64,000 nucleotides of DNA from Burkholderiales bacterium (GCA_020854105.1 JADZGB010000040.1:62001-126000); one strand, 5' to 3'. Numbered from the stretch's first letter, positions 1-9,377 are shown. Notes: generated from the letters alone by a model not told the origin. Numbers and translations: made by a program.

Positions 1-2
1 GC

Positions 3-647
3 TGGATCGAAGCCCTGCAGCGCGAAGGCTACTCGGGCGTCAACGAGATGCTCGACTCGATCAACAACTTCTGGGGCTGGCAGGTGACGGCACCCGACGT
101 GGTGCGGGCCGACCAGTGGCAGGAGTTCGCCGACGTCTACGTCCGGGACAAGTACCAGCTGGGCCTGAAGGACTGGTTCGAGCGCAACAACCCGGCGGCC
201 GCTGCGCAGATGATCGAGCGCATGCTCGAGGCGGTGCGCAAGGACTACTGGCAGGCGGATCCGGCTACCGTGCGCGAACTGGCGCAGCGCTACCGTGAGC
301 TGGCCGCCCGTTTCGACGTGCGCACCGACAATGCGCGCTTCGAGCAGTTCGTCGCGCAGGCGGCCGGCTTCGGACTGGCCGCGCCGCAGACGCCTGCACC
401 GCAGCCCAGTGCGCAGCCCGCTGCGGCCGGGGCCGCTGCCGAGCCGGCCCTGCCGCCGCCGCCCCCGCCGCCGGTGCAGGGCCTGAAGCTCACGCAGGTC
501 GCGCAGCCGGTGATTGCACTGGTCGATGCCCTGCAGCGCGGCCTCGCGCTGGCTCTCCTGTTCATCGTGGTGGTGTTCGGCGGCCTCGCCGAGGCGCGCC
601 GCGGTCCCCTGTTGCAGTTTCATCCAAGTCAAGGAAGATCGGTGTGA
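3..647 (+). CDS. CobN/HmuS-family metal chelatase large subunit, C-terminal part (5' end outside window)
   Basis: Only the last 214 residues are inside the window; the frame is open to the left edge. The visible start (NEMLDS, NNFWGWQ, DQWQEFADVYVRDKYQLGL) has the conserved C-terminal fold of CobN/BchH-type chelatases. A Pro/Ala-rich linker (about nt 385-475) and one hydrophobic helix (about nt 500-590) follow, so this is a membrane-tethered form, unlike classic soluble CobN. The stop overlaps the GTG of the ExbB-like gene (GTGA). The chelatase + ExbB-like + DUF2149 order is, from memory, that of hmuS-hmuT-hmuU of Bacteroidetes as well as of some B12-linked cobN clusters. The substrate (cobalt into corrinoid, or iron out of haem) cannot be decided here. 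Confidence 0.85.
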   Translation, partial: WIEALQREGYSGVNEMLDSINNFWGWQVTAPDVVRADQWQEFADVYVRDKYQLGLKDWFERNNPAAAAQMIERMLEAVRKDYWQADPATVRELAQRYRELAARFDVRTDNARFEQFVAQAAGFGLAAPQTPAPQPSAQPAAAGAAAEPALPPPPPPPVQGLKLTQVAQPVIALVDALQRGLALALLFIVVVFGGLAEARRGPLLQFHPSQGRSV

Positions 648-1123
648 GTGTTCTAGAAAGCTTCATGTTCCAGGTCGGACAGCTGTTCCTGATGCCGGTG
701 CTGGTCGCGGTGTGCGTGTTGTTTCTCTATTCGTTCTGGCTGCTGGGCGGGTTCGCCGTGCAGGCCTGGAAGCGCAGGAGCGGTGGCGGCCGGCCGCTGC
801 TCGACTACGCCGGCGTCAATCCCGCTGCGGACGAGGATGCCCTCGATCTGCATGCGCACAAGTTGCTGGAGCTGCCGCGCATCGTGGCCCGCATCGCGCC
901 GATGCTGGGGCTGGTCGCCACCATGATTCCGATGGGCCCTGCCCTGATGGGACTGTCCGACGGCAATCTGGGCAAGGTCTCGCAGAACCTCACCATCGCC
1001 TTCGCCGCGGTGATCCTGGCGCTGATCGCGGCCAGCCTGGCCTACTGGGTGGTCAGCGTGCGCCGGCGCTGGCTGGCCGAGGAAATGCTCGCGGCGCGCG
1101 CGCGGGCCGGGTCGGCACGATGA
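644..1123 (+). CDS. MotA/TolQ/ExbB-family proton channel protein
   Basis: This is a 159-residue inner-membrane protein with three hydrophobic segments (about residues 10-30, 78-105 and 113-140), the layout of ExbB/TolQ. The second and third helices carry the conserved small-residue pattern of the family (APMLGLVATMIPMG). It starts with GTG at 644, overlapping the chelatase stop, and an AAGGAAGA ribosome site lies just upstream (631-638). It overlaps the next gene by ATGA. The role inferred from context is to use proton motive force to energise the membrane-tethered chelatase. It is shorter than true ExbB, as usual for the HmuT-like branch. Confidence 0.85.
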   Translation: MSVLESFMFQVGQLFLMPVLVAVCVLFLYSFWLLGGFAVQAWKRRSGGGRPLLDYAGVNPAADEDALDLHAHKLLELPRIVARIAPMLGLVATMIPMGPALMGLSDGNLGKVSQNLTIAFAAVILALIAASLAYWVVSVRRRWLAEEMLAARARAGSAR

Positions 1124-1455
1124 GCCTGAAGCTGCTGCACGAGCCGGAGAGCGACGATCCGATCCTGTCGGTGGTCAACCTGATCGACCTGTTCATGGTG
1201 ATCATCGCCGCACTGCTCATCACCGTCGCCCAGAACCCGCTGCTCAATCCGTTCTCCAACCGCGACGTGACGGTGGTCATCGATGCCGGCAAGCCGACCA
1301 TGGAAATGTTGGTCAAGGAAGGCGAGAAGCTGGAGCGCTACAAGGCGAGCGGAAAGATGGGCAGCGGCGACGGTGTGCGCGCCGGCGTGGCCTATCGCCT
1401 GAAAGACGGCAGCATGATCTACGTGCCCGAGGCGGCGCAGCAGCAGGCTAGGTGA
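1120..1455 (+). CDS. DUF2149 protein (ExbD-like partner)
   Basis: This 111-residue protein has one N-terminal transmembrane helix (about residues 15-40) followed by a small soluble domain. The helix begins with an Asp (NLIDLFMVI), the position and context of the proton-carrying Asp in ExbD/TolR. It is the third gene of the chelatase/ExbB-like cluster, overlapping the previous gene by 4 bases, and probably completes a stator-like complex. The family assignment is strong; the ExbD analogy is inferred from topology. No function is proven. Confidence 0.85.
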   Translation: MSLKLLHEPESDDPILSVVNLIDLFMVIIAALLITVAQNPLLNPFSNRDVTVVIDAGKPTMEMLVKEGEKLERYKASGKMGSGDGVRAGVAYRLKDGSMIYVPEAAQQQAR

Positions 1456-1533
1456 TGTGCCGGGATGACCGCATCCGAATTGGCATTCGCCGGGATGGCG
1501 GGAATCACGAATCACCACTCACGAATCCCGACC

Positions 1534-2955
1534 TCAAAGCACCTCCGCCGCGTGATCCGCCAGGCGCGAGCGCTCGCCGCGCTGCAGGGTGATATGGCCG
1601 CTGTGGCTCCAGCCCTTGAAGCGGTCGACCACGTAGGTAAGGCCTGAACTGCCTTCGGTCAGGTAGGGCGTGTCGATCTGCGCGATGTTGCCCAGACACA
1701 CCACTTTAGTGCCGGGTCCGGCACGCGTGATCAGCGTCTTCATCTGCTTGGGCGTCAGGTTCTGCGCCTCGTCCAGGATCAGGAACTTGTTGATGAAGGT
1801 CCGCCCGCGCATGAAGTTGAGCGACTTCACCTTGATGCGCGAGCGGATCAGGTCGCGCGTGGCCGCGCGGCCCCATTCGCCGGCCTCGTCGTCGGTCTTG
1901 TTCAGCACGTCGAGGTTGTCTTCGAGGGCCCCCATCCAGGGCGTCATCTTCTCTTCCTCGGTGCCCGGCAGGAAGCCGATGTCCTCCCCGACGGGAACGG
2001 TGACGCGCGTCATGATGATCTCGGAGTAGGTCTTGTGCTCGAGGGTCTGCATCAGGCCAGCGGCGAGCGTGAGCAGCGTCTTCCCGGTGCCGGCCTGGCC
2101 GAGCAGGGTGACGAAATCGATCTCCGGGTTCATGAGCAGATTGAGTGCGAAGTTCTGCTCGCGATTGCGCGCGGTAATGCCCCACACGCTGTTGCGCGCG
2201 TGGTTGTAGTCCACCAGCGTCTGCAGCACCGCCGTCTTGCCGCTGAGCTCCCTGACCAGCGCGTGGAATGGCTGCTCCGCTTCCACCCAGACGAACTCGT
2301 TGACGAGCAGGCTCGGTACGAGGGGACCGTGCACCCTGTAGTACGTACGGCCGGCCTGTTGCCAGGACTCCATCTCCTTGCCGTGCGTCTCCCAGAAGTC
2401 CGTCGGCAGTTCTCGCACGCCGGTATAGAGGAGGTCGGTGTCCTCCAGCACCTTGTCGTTGAAGTAGTCCTCCGCCGAGAGGCCCAGCGCACGCGCCTTG
2501 ATGCGCATGTTGATGTCCTTCGACACCAGGATCACCTGCCGCCGGCCGTAGGTGTTCTGCAGATGACGCACCACCCCCAGGATCTGGTTGTCGGCCTTGC
2601 CGCTCGCGAGCGTCGCAGGCAGTTCGTTGTCGATGGCATGCGTCTGCAGATACAGCCGCCCGCGCGCGCTGCGGTCGCCCTGGCTCGCCAGCGGAATGCC
2701 ATTCTCGATGTCGTCCTCCCCGATGCCGAGCAGGCCATCCAGATAGCGGCTGACCTGCCGGGCGTTGCGGGCGACTTCCGACATGCCCTTCTTGTTGGCG
2801 TCCAGTTCCTCGATGGTCGCCATGGGAAGGAAGATGTCGTGCTCCTCGAAGCGGAACAGGCTGGTGGGATCGTGCATCAGCACGTTCGTGTCCAGCACGA
2901 AGAGCTTGGTGTCCGCGTGCAGGCGTGTGACGGAAGCGGTCTTGCGTTGCGCCAT
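1534..2955 (-). CDS. PhoH-family ATPase with N-terminal PIN domain
   Basis: The protein has 473 residues. Residues about 12-150 form a PIN-type ribonuclease domain (FVLDTNVLMHD, the first acidic residue of the PIN active site). Residues about 250-470 form a PhoH/RNA-helicase-like ATPase with Walker A GQAGTGKT and Walker B LILDEAQN. PIN-PhoH fusions act in RNA unwinding and cleavage. The chosen ATG shares one base with the stop of the peroxiredoxin gene (TAATG), so the two genes form a translationally coupled bcp-phoH pair, as in many betaproteobacteria. An upstream in-frame extension is open but lies inside bcp and was not used. Confidence 0.93.
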   Translation of the reverse strand: MAQRKTASVTRLHADTKLFVLDTNVLMHDPTSLFRFEEHDIFLPMATIEELDANKKGMSEVARNARQVSRYLDGLLGIGEDDIENGIPLASQGDRSARGRLYLQTHAIDNELPATLASGKADNQILGVVRHLQNTYGRRQVILVSKDINMRIKARALGLSAEDYFNDKVLEDTDLLYTGVRELPTDFWETHGKEMESWQQAGRTYYRVHGPLVPSLLVNEFVWVEAEQPFHALVRELSGKTAVLQTLVDYNHARNSVWGITARNREQNFALNLLMNPEIDFVTLLGQAGTGKTLLTLAAGLMQTLEHKTYSEIIMTRVTVPVGEDIGFLPGTEEEKMTPWMGALEDNLDVLNKTDDEAGEWGRAATRDLIRSRIKVKSLNFMRGRTFINKFLILDEAQNLTPKQMKTLITRAGPGTKVVCLGNIAQIDTPYLTEGSSGLTYVVDRFKGWSHSGHITLQRGERSRLADHAAEVL

Positions 2956-3413
2956 TACAGTTCCTCGGCCGCGTCGAGCACCACCTGTGCATGACCGGGA
3001 ACCTTTACCCCGCGCCATTCCCCGCGTACCAAGGCCTTGCCGTCGATGAGGAAGGTGCTGCGCTCGATCCCGCGCACCTTCTTGCCGTACATGTTCTTCA
3101 CCTTCATCACCCCGAACAGCTCGCACAGCGCTTCTTCGGGATCGGAAATCAGATCGAATGGAAAGCCCATCTTCGCCTTGAAGCCCTCGTGCGACCCGAG
3201 CCGGTCGCGCGACACGCCATACACGTCGCATCCGGCCGCCTGGAAGCGCGGATACAGGTCGCGGAACTGAATCCCTTCGTCGGTGCAGCCGGGCGTGTTG
3301 TCCTTCGGGTAGAAGTACAGCACGAAGGGTCGGCCGGCCTGGCCGGCGATGGTGACGGTCCTGCCGCCGGTGGCGGCCGCCGCGAAGGCGGGCACGGGAA
3401 GATTCTCGAGCAT
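2955..3413 (-). CDS. bcp: Thioredoxin-dependent peroxiredoxin, Bcp/PrxQ type
   Basis: This is a 152-residue AhpC/TSA-fold protein. The peroxidatic Cys sits in YPKDNTPGCT, near residue 45. The resolving Cys five residues later, seen in E. coli Bcp, is absent (DEGIQ follows), so it may use another cysteine (AAGCDVYG) or work as a 1-Cys enzyme. Function: reduction of H2O2 and organic peroxides in the cytoplasm. It is upstream of phoH and overlaps it by one base. Confidence 0.92.
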   Translation of the reverse strand: MLENLPVPAFAAAATGGRTVTIAGQAGRPFVLYFYPKDNTPGCTDEGIQFRDLYPRFQAAGCDVYGVSRDRLGSHEGFKAKMGFPFDLISDPEEALCELFGVMKVKNMYGKKVRGIERSTFLIDGKALVRGEWRGVKVPGHAQVVLDAAEEL

Positions 3414-3432
3414 GGTCGGTCCTCGGTCGGGG

Positions 3433-4335
3433 TTACAGGAGAAACTCGGCCTGCTGCACGGCGGCCCGGCCGCCGCCGGGGACGATATCGATTCCGACCT
3501 CGTGGCGGCGCAGGTTCTTGTGCGGCAGGGCATCGAACCAGTCGGCCAGGCACAGCAGCTTGTCGCCGCGGCCCTTCCAGGTCTGCAGCATGCGTTCGAG
3601 GACCCGGGCGTGGCGCATGCCTTCCATCTCCACCCGAAGCGTATAGACGTGGCCGCCGCCGGCCGTGTCGGCGCTGCGCTCGAGCAGGGCATCGGCCGCG
3701 GCCTCGGCGCTGTCGTTGCGCAGACGCATCACTTCATCGAGTGTGGGAAGGCTGGTTGGCAACTGCGGGCAGGCCACCATCTCGGCCTGCCACACCGGCA
3801 CGAAGGGTTCCACGCCACGCGTGTCGCTTCCGTATCCGAAGCCCAGCAGCTGGGTCAGGCGGAATGCGTTGCGGTTCATGCGCCATCCGGCTGCCCCGTG
3901 CACATTGGCATCCTCGCCGAAGACTTCGCGGAAGGCGGCCTGCGCACGTTCCATCTCCCTGCGCGTCCAGGCGGCGTCGGCCTCCAGTGCCCGTGCCATC
4001 CACGCGGCTCGGTCGTAGGCGTGGATGCCGACTTCGAAACCCGCCTCCCGCACCGCGCGCATGGCCTGCGCGCAGCGGCGTGCGATGTGCGGAGTGGGGA
4101 GCAGCCAGCCGTGCAGCAGGGCACGCCTGGAGTAGGACCTGAGCAGTTCGTTGCGCTCGCGCCGCAGCAGCCGTCCGAGGAGATAGTCCCGCACCTGCCG
4201 CCCGCTGCCGTCGGGTCCCAGGGTAAACAGGAAGGTGGCGCCTGCGTCGTGTGCCTGCAGCAGGTCGACCAGCGCAGCGAGCCCGTCGCGCGTACCGACG
4301 AAGGTGTGCACTTCGACGCGCAGCCCGATATTCAT
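3433..4335 (-). CDS. Polysaccharide deacetylase family protein (ArnD-like)
   Basis: This 300-residue protein begins LRVEVHTFVGTRDGL, the first metal/base motif of carbohydrate esterase 4 type enzymes, and has the second motif around GFEVGIHAYDR (His-x3-Asp context). The overall layout resembles ArnD, which deformylates undecaprenyl-phosphate aminoarabinose. The start is the ATG at 4335; a longer open frame upstream lacks family similarity. It lies 19 bp upstream of bcp on the same strand. Substrate not determined. Confidence 0.8.
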   Translation of the reverse strand: MNIGLRVEVHTFVGTRDGLAALVDLLQAHDAGATFLFTLGPDGSGRQVRDYLLGRLLRRERNELLRSYSRRALLHGWLLPTPHIARRCAQAMRAVREAGFEVGIHAYDRAAWMARALEADAAWTRREMERAQAAFREVFGEDANVHGAAGWRMNRNAFRLTQLLGFGYGSDTRGVEPFVPVWQAEMVACPQLPTSLPTLDEVMRLRNDSAEAAADALLERSADTAGGGHVYTLRVEMEGMRHARVLERMLQTWKGRGDKLLCLADWFDALPHKNLRRHEVGIDIVPGGGRAAVQQAEFLL

Positions 4336-4378
4336 GCGCGCGGTCCCGGCGCAGTGGGGCAGAGATCGGACGCCGGCA

Positions 4379-5455
4379 TCAGACGGCCGCTTCCAGCCTC
4401 GCGCCGACGAGCGCGCTGGCCGCATCCAGATAGGCCTGATCAGTGTCGCTGTCGATGCGCAGGACGGTCGCGTCCACTAGGCGCGGATAGTGCGAGACGA
4501 TGGACCGGCCGTACGCCGGATCGTAATGCCGCTGCAGCAGTGCTTCGACCAGCGCGTCCCATTCGTGTGCCGCGGCCAGATCCTTCCAGCGCGCGATGGC
4601 CTGGTGCCCGTGCAGCACCACTAGGCGGTCGAGCTGACGGTGCAGCGCCGCGACGTCGGCCAGGAAGTGCGCATACTCGTGCTTGAGCAGGGATGCCCGC
4701 ACGCGCGCGTCCGCGTCGATGCGCACACACGCGCTCGCCCACATGCAGTCCATCAGCGACTGTGGTACCTGCAGCCGCCCGATCTTCTTGCTCTCGGACT
4801 CCACGTAGACTACGCGCGCCGGGTCGAGCGCACGCAAGCGCTCCCACAGCAGGCTCTCGAACATCTTCTGCGTGGGCTGCGCACGATCGGGCAGGTTTCC
4901 CAGCACCGAACCGCGGTGCGCCGCCATGCCTTCGAGGTCGAGCACCTGGGCACCGCAGTCGCGCAACCGGTGCAGCAGGCGCGTCTTGCCCGAGCCGGTC
5001 AGTCCGCACACCACGCGGTAGCGCAGGCGCTGCGCCAGTGCGGGCGTCTCCTCGATGACCGCGTGCCGGAACGTCTTGTAGCCGCCCGCGAGCTGGGCCG
5101 CATCCCAGCCGACCTCGCGCAGCACATGGGTGAAGGATGCGCTGCGCTGGCCTCCGCGCCAGCAGTACAGCAGCGGTCGCCACTGACGCGGGCGATCGCG
5201 CAGCGGACCTTCCAGGTGGCGTGCGATGTTGGCCGTCACCAGGGCGGCGCCCACCTTGCGGGCCGCGAATGGCGAGACCTGCTTGTAGAGCGTGCCGACC
5301 TGGGCACGCTCGTCGTCGGACAGCACGGGCAGGTTCGATGCGCCCGGAATGTGATCGAGGGCGAACTCGGACGGCGTGCGTACGTCGATCAGCGCGTCGA
5401 ATCGGGACAGCTGTGCGACGGTCGCCCTGTCGCGGGGCAGGGGCTGGGTGCTCAC
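4379..5455 (-). CDS. selU: tRNA 2-selenouridine synthase (SelU/MnmH)
   Basis: The protein has 358 residues from a GTG start. An N-terminal rhodanese domain carries the catalytic Cys in LLYCWRGGQRS, and a P-loop (CGLTGSGKT) starts the C-terminal domain. This two-domain order is specific to SelU, which converts 2-thiouridine to 2-selenouridine at tRNA wobble position 34 via a geranylated intermediate, using selenophosphate. The upstream ATG at 5494 would add 13 residues without family similarity, so GTG was preferred. Confidence 0.92.
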   Translation of the reverse strand: MSTQPLPRDRATVAQLSRFDALIDVRTPSEFALDHIPGASNLPVLSDDERAQVGTLYKQVSPFAARKVGAALVTANIARHLEGPLRDRPRQWRPLLYCWRGGQRSASFTHVLREVGWDAAQLAGGYKTFRHAVIEETPALAQRLRYRVVCGLTGSGKTRLLHRLRDCGAQVLDLEGMAAHRGSVLGNLPDRAQPTQKMFESLLWERLRALDPARVVYVESESKKIGRLQVPQSLMDCMWASACVRIDADARVRASLLKHEYAHFLADVAALHRQLDRLVVLHGHQAIARWKDLAAAHEWDALVEALLQRHYDPAYGRSIVSHYPRLVDATVLRIDSDTDQAYLDAASALVGARLEAAV

Positions 5456-5519
5456 GTCATCGATGGTGTGGGATGCGCGGACAGCGTAGCACACCTGCGC
5501 GGACGTACCCGTCCGCGTC

Positions 5520-6143
5520 TCAGCGCAATCCGGCCAGCATGGGCCCGAGCCTGGTCCAGACCGTGTCGAGCATGGCGGGCTGGGCCTCGACGGCGGGATG
5601 GATGCCGTCGCCCTGGAACAGGGCGCGCCGGTCGGCGAACCCCTCGAGGAGAAAGGGCACCAGCGGCACGTTCTCGGCGCGTGCCACCTCGGCGTAGGCG
5701 GCCTGGAACTTCCGCGTATATTGCTGGCCGTAGTTGGGTGGAATCTGCATGCCGACGAGCAGCACCCGAGCGTCGGCTGCCCGACCGGCCTTCACCATCG
5801 CAATCAGGTTCTCGCGCATCCGCTCCAGGGGCTGCCCGCGCAGTGCGTCGTTCGCACCGAGCTGAATGACGAGTGCGCGCGGGCGATATCGGGCGAGCGC
5901 GGCCGGCAGTCGGTTGCGGCCACCGAGCGTGGTCTCGCCGCTCACGCTGGCGTTGATCACCTCGAACGCCTGCCCGTTCTCGGCCACGCGTCGACGCAGC
6001 AGATCCACCCAACCGCGACCCTGCGGCAGGCCGTAACCGGCCGAGAGACTGTCGCCGAAGACGAGGATCGTCGGCTTCACCGGCGCGGCCGCCGAGGCGC
6101 CGCTCAGGACCAGCAGCAGAACAAGGAAACGAATGACGGACAC
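5520..6143 (-). CDS. tesA: GDSL-type arylesterase / lysophospholipase TesA
   Basis: The 207-residue protein has an N-terminal signal peptide (VIRFLVLLLVLSGASA). The SGNH blocks are all present: FGDSLSAGYG (nucleophile Ser), the Gly block near NASVSGET, GANDALRG and DGIHP (Asp/His). It is a periplasmic esterase/thioesterase I. The GTG start at 6143 overlaps the start of the divergent ABC ATPase gene by 11 bases. tesA opposite ybbA-ybbP is the E. coli arrangement. Confidence 0.92.
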   Translation of the reverse strand: MSVIRFLVLLLVLSGASAAAPVKPTILVFGDSLSAGYGLPQGRGWVDLLRRRVAENGQAFEVINASVSGETTLGGRNRLPAALARYRPRALVIQLGANDALRGQPLERMRENLIAMVKAGRAADARVLLVGMQIPPNYGQQYTRKFQAAYAEVARAENVPLVPFLLEGFADRRALFQGDGIHPAVEAQPAMLDTVWTRLGPMLAGLR

Positions 6144-6810
6144 GAAGCCGATTGTGCGGGCGGTAAGCCTCACCAAGCAAGTCGACACGGGGCGCAGCCA
6201 GCTCACTATTCTCGAAAACGTCCATCTTGAGGTTGCGCCGAGCGAAGCGGTGGCGATCGTCGGTGCGTCGGGATCGGGGAAGACCACGCTGCTCGGCCTG
6301 TTGGCCGGTCTGGACCTGCCCAGCTCCGGGCGCGTCGAACTCGACGGCGCCGATCTTTCGGGATTGGACGAGGACGGGCGCGCGGAGTTGCGTCGCCGTC
6401 TGGTGGGCTTCGTGTTCCAGTCCTTCCAGCTGCTGCCGGCGCTGACCGCGCTGGAGAACGTGATGCTGCCGCTGGAACTGGACGGTGCCGGCGATGCGCG
6501 CGCTATCGCGACGGCACTGCTCACGCGGGTGGGGCTGGCGGAACGGCTCGATCACTATCCACGGCAGCTCTCCGGCGGCGAGCAGCAGCGCGTGGCGATC
6601 GCCCGTGCCTTCGCCGGCACCCCGCGCCTGCTGTTCGCCGACGAACCGACCGGCAACCTCGATTCGGCGACCGGCGAGGAGATCATCGATCTCATGTTCG
6701 AGCTCAACCGCGAGCAGAGCACCACGCTGCTGCTCGTCACCCACGACGAACGGCTGGCCGCGCGCTGCGTACGCCGTGTGCGCCTGGACGCCGGAAGGGT
6801 GGTGGCATGA
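6133..6810 (+). CDS. ABC transporter ATP-binding protein, YbbA/LolD-like
   Basis: A 225-residue nucleotide-binding subunit with Walker A GASGSGKTT, the signature LSGGEQQR and Walker B LLFADEP. It belongs to the MacB/LolD/YbbA group that pairs with FtsX-like permeases. It is divergent from tesA and overlaps the permease gene by ATGA. The transported or extracted molecule is unknown; YbbAP is thought to act on hydrophobic compounds or lipids at the inner membrane. Confidence 0.93.
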   Translation: MTDTKPIVRAVSLTKQVDTGRSQLTILENVHLEVAPSEAVAIVGASGSGKTTLLGLLAGLDLPSSGRVELDGADLSGLDEDGRAELRRRLVGFVFQSFQLLPALTALENVMLPLELDGAGDARAIATALLTRVGLAERLDHYPRQLSGGEQQRVAIARAFAGTPRLLFADEPTGNLDSATGEEIIDLMFELNREQSTTLLLVTHDERLAARCVRRVRLDAGRVVA

Positions 6811-9377
6811 GGGAAGGCACGAAGATTCTTCCGCGCAGTGCCACACCGCAGGCCGCTGGGTGGAGTGTGCGACGCCTGTCATGGCGGCAGGGGCTCGCGC
6901 TGTCGGCGCGGCTGCTGGTGCGCGACTGGCGTGCGGGGGAATTGCGTGTGCTCGCCATCGCACTGATCGTCGCAGTGGCGAGCCTGACCACGGTGGCGTT
7001 CTTCGCCGACCGTGTACGCCAAGCGCTGGACGTGGAAGCGAACCAGCTGCTGGGCGCGGATCTGATGGTGCATTCGGACCGGCCGATCGATTCGCGACTG
7101 CGACAACGGGCCGCGGCACTCGGCCTGGAGACGATGGAACTGGTGCGCTTTCCGAGCATGGCCGGCAACGGCGATGCCAGCGTGCTCACCGAGATCAAGG
7201 CGGTCGGTGCCGGCTATCCGCTGAAGGGCCGGTTCAGCATCCGCACGGCACTCGACCGCGCCCCGATCCGTGCCGACGGCATACCGGAGCCGGGCACGGT
7301 CTGGGTGGACGAACGCCTGCTCGTGCGTCTGGACGTGCGCATCGGCGAGCGCCTGCAGGTCGGCGAGCGCGAGCTGCACATCGGCGCGCAGGTGATGGAG
7401 GATCCGGAGACCAGCGTGGGCTTCCTCAACCTCGGCCCACGCCTTACCATGAACCGCGCCGACCTCGACTCCACGGGCCTGATCGCGACCGGCAGCCGCG
7501 TGAGCTATCGGCTGGGGGTGGCCGGTGCGCCGCGTGCGCTGCGCGTCTTCCGTGCCGATGCGCAGACGATGATGGGTCCGGGCCAACGGGTGGAGGACGT
7601 GCGCGATGCACGCCCCGAGATCAAGTCGGCGCTCGAGCGCGCCGAGAAGTTCCTCGGCCTGTCGGCGCTGCTCAGCGTGGTGCTCGCTGCGGTCGCGGTC
7701 GCGCTCGCCGCCCGGCGCTACCTGCGCCGGCATCTGGACGGGGTGGCCGTCATGCGCTGCCTGGGCGCCACGCAGCCGCTGATCCTGCGGCTGCATCTGC
7801 AGCAGTTCGTCGGATTGGGCGTGCTGGCGAGCGCGCTCGGCTGTGTGCTGGGGCTGGGCGGGCAGGCCGTGCTGGCGGCGTTGTTGGCGCCGCTGCTGGA
7901 GGTCGCGCTGCCGCCTGCGGGCATGCGCCCGGTCGCCCAGGGCTTCGCCGCCGGCTTCGTGCTGCTGCTCGGATTCGCCCTGCCGCCCATCTTTGCGCTG
8001 CGGCGCGTGCCGACCCTGCGCGTGCTGCGCCGTGACCTCGGCTTGCCGGACATGGCCGGCTGGCTCGGCTATCTCACCGGCGTCGCTGCGCTGTCCGGAC
8101 TGATCCTGTGGCAGGCGCAGGATGCGAGAACCGGCTGGTACGTGCTGGCCGGATCCCTCGCGACCATGGCCGCGCTCGCGCTCGCCACTTTCGCGTTCCT
8201 CGGGCTGTTCGCGCGTCTGGGCCGGCGCGCGCCGTTCGCCTGGCGCTTCGGACTGGCGAATCTGAGGCGCCGGCGCTTCGGCACGGTGACACAGGCGGTG
8301 GCGCTCGGCATTGGCATGCTCGCCCTGATCCTGCTCACGCTGGTGCGCGGGGACTTGCTGGCGAGCTGGCGCCAGACCCTGCCGGCCGATGCGCCGAACC
8401 GCTTCCTGGTCAATATCCAGCCCGAGCAGATCGCCGATATCCGCGCCTTCTTTGCCGAGGAGGGCTATCCGGCGCCGGCGCTCCATCCGATGATCCGGGG
8501 CCGGCTCACGGCGATCAACGGCCAGCCGGTCTCGTCGGTGGACTATGGCGACGAGCGCGCGAAGCGCCTGGTGGATCGCGAGTTCAACCTGTCCTGGGCC
8601 GAGCGGCCGCAGGTGGACAACGTCATGGTGGCCGGGCGCTGGTGGGGCGCCGCGCAGCACGGCCAGCCGCAGTTCTCGGTAGAGGAAGGCATCGCGGCCA
8701 CGCTGGGCATCGGCGTCGGCGACCGCCTGCGCTACGACATTGCCGGCAGCGTGCTGGAGGCCCCGGTCACGTCGCTGCGGCGGGTCCAGTGGGACTCGTT
8801 CCGTGTGAACTTCTTCGTGCTCGCGCCTCCTGGCGTGCTGGAGTCCTACCCCGCGAGCCAGGTGACCAGCTTCCACCTGCCGGCCGAGCGCAGCGCGATG
8901 ATGGACCGCCTGGTCAAGCGCTTCCCCAACCTGCTGGTGATCGACGTCGCTTCGGTGATGGCGCAGGTCCAGCGCATCATGGATCAGCTGGTGAAGGCGG
9001 TGGAGTTCGTCTTCCTGTTCGGCCTGCTGGCGGGGTTGGTGGTGCTGTTCGCGGCGATCAGTGCCACGCATGACGAGCGCGTCTTCGATGCCGCCGTGCT
9101 GCGCACCGTGGGCGCCACGGGCAGGCAGATGCTGGCGGCGCAGGCCGCCGAGTTCGTGGTCATCGGTGCGCTCGCCGGCCTGCTCGCCTCCATCGGCGCG
9201 AGCGCGCTCGGTCACGTGATCGCGACGCGCATCATCGGTGTGCCCTACCAGATCGACCCGTGGGTGTGGGCGATCGGCCTGCTCGGCGGCATTGCCGGAG
9301 TGACGCTCGCCGGCCTGCTCGGCACGCGTCGCATCCTGCGCACGCCGGCGATGGAAATTTTCCGGTCCGTAGGGTGA
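6807..9377 (+). CDS. FtsX-like ABC transporter permease, YbbP-like
   Basis: An 856-residue membrane protein with an N-terminal helix, a large periplasmic domain (about residues 60-270), four central helices, a second extracytoplasmic domain and three C-terminal helices, the duplicated FtsX layout of YbbP. The C-terminal FtsX core contains the typical ATHDERVFDAAVLRTVGAT coupling region. It is co-transcribed with the ATPase through a 4-base overlap. Confidence 0.92.
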   Translation: MREGTKILPRSATPQAAGWSVRRLSWRQGLALSARLLVRDWRAGELRVLAIALIVAVASLTTVAFFADRVRQALDVEANQLLGADLMVHSDRPIDSRLRQRAAALGLETMELVRFPSMAGNGDASVLTEIKAVGAGYPLKGRFSIRTALDRAPIRADGIPEPGTVWVDERLLVRLDVRIGERLQVGERELHIGAQVMEDPETSVGFLNLGPRLTMNRADLDSTGLIATGSRVSYRLGVAGAPRALRVFRADAQTMMGPGQRVEDVRDARPEIKSALERAEKFLGLSALLSVVLAAVAVALAARRYLRRHLDGVAVMRCLGATQPLILRLHLQQFVGLGVLASALGCVLGLGGQAVLAALLAPLLEVALPPAGMRPVAQGFAAGFVLLLGFALPPIFALRRVPTLRVLRRDLGLPDMAGWLGYLTGVAALSGLILWQAQDARTGWYVLAGSLATMAALALATFAFLGLFARLGRRAPFAWRFGLANLRRRRFGTVTQAVALGIGMLALILLTLVRGDLLASWRQTLPADAPNRFLVNIQPEQIADIRAFFAEEGYPAPALHPMIRGRLTAINGQPVSSVDYGDERAKRLVDREFNLSWAERPQVDNVMVAGRWWGAAQHGQPQFSVEEGIAATLGIGVGDRLRYDIAGSVLEAPVTSLRRVQWDSFRVNFFVLAPPGVLESYPASQVTSFHLPAERSAMMDRLVKRFPNLLVIDVASVMAQVQRIMDQLVKAVEFVFLFGLLAGLVVLFAAISATHDERVFDAAVLRTVGATGRQMLAAQAAEFVVIGALAGLLASIGASALGHVIATRIIGVPYQIDPWVWAIGLLGGIAGVTLAGLLGTRRILRTPAMEIFRSVG

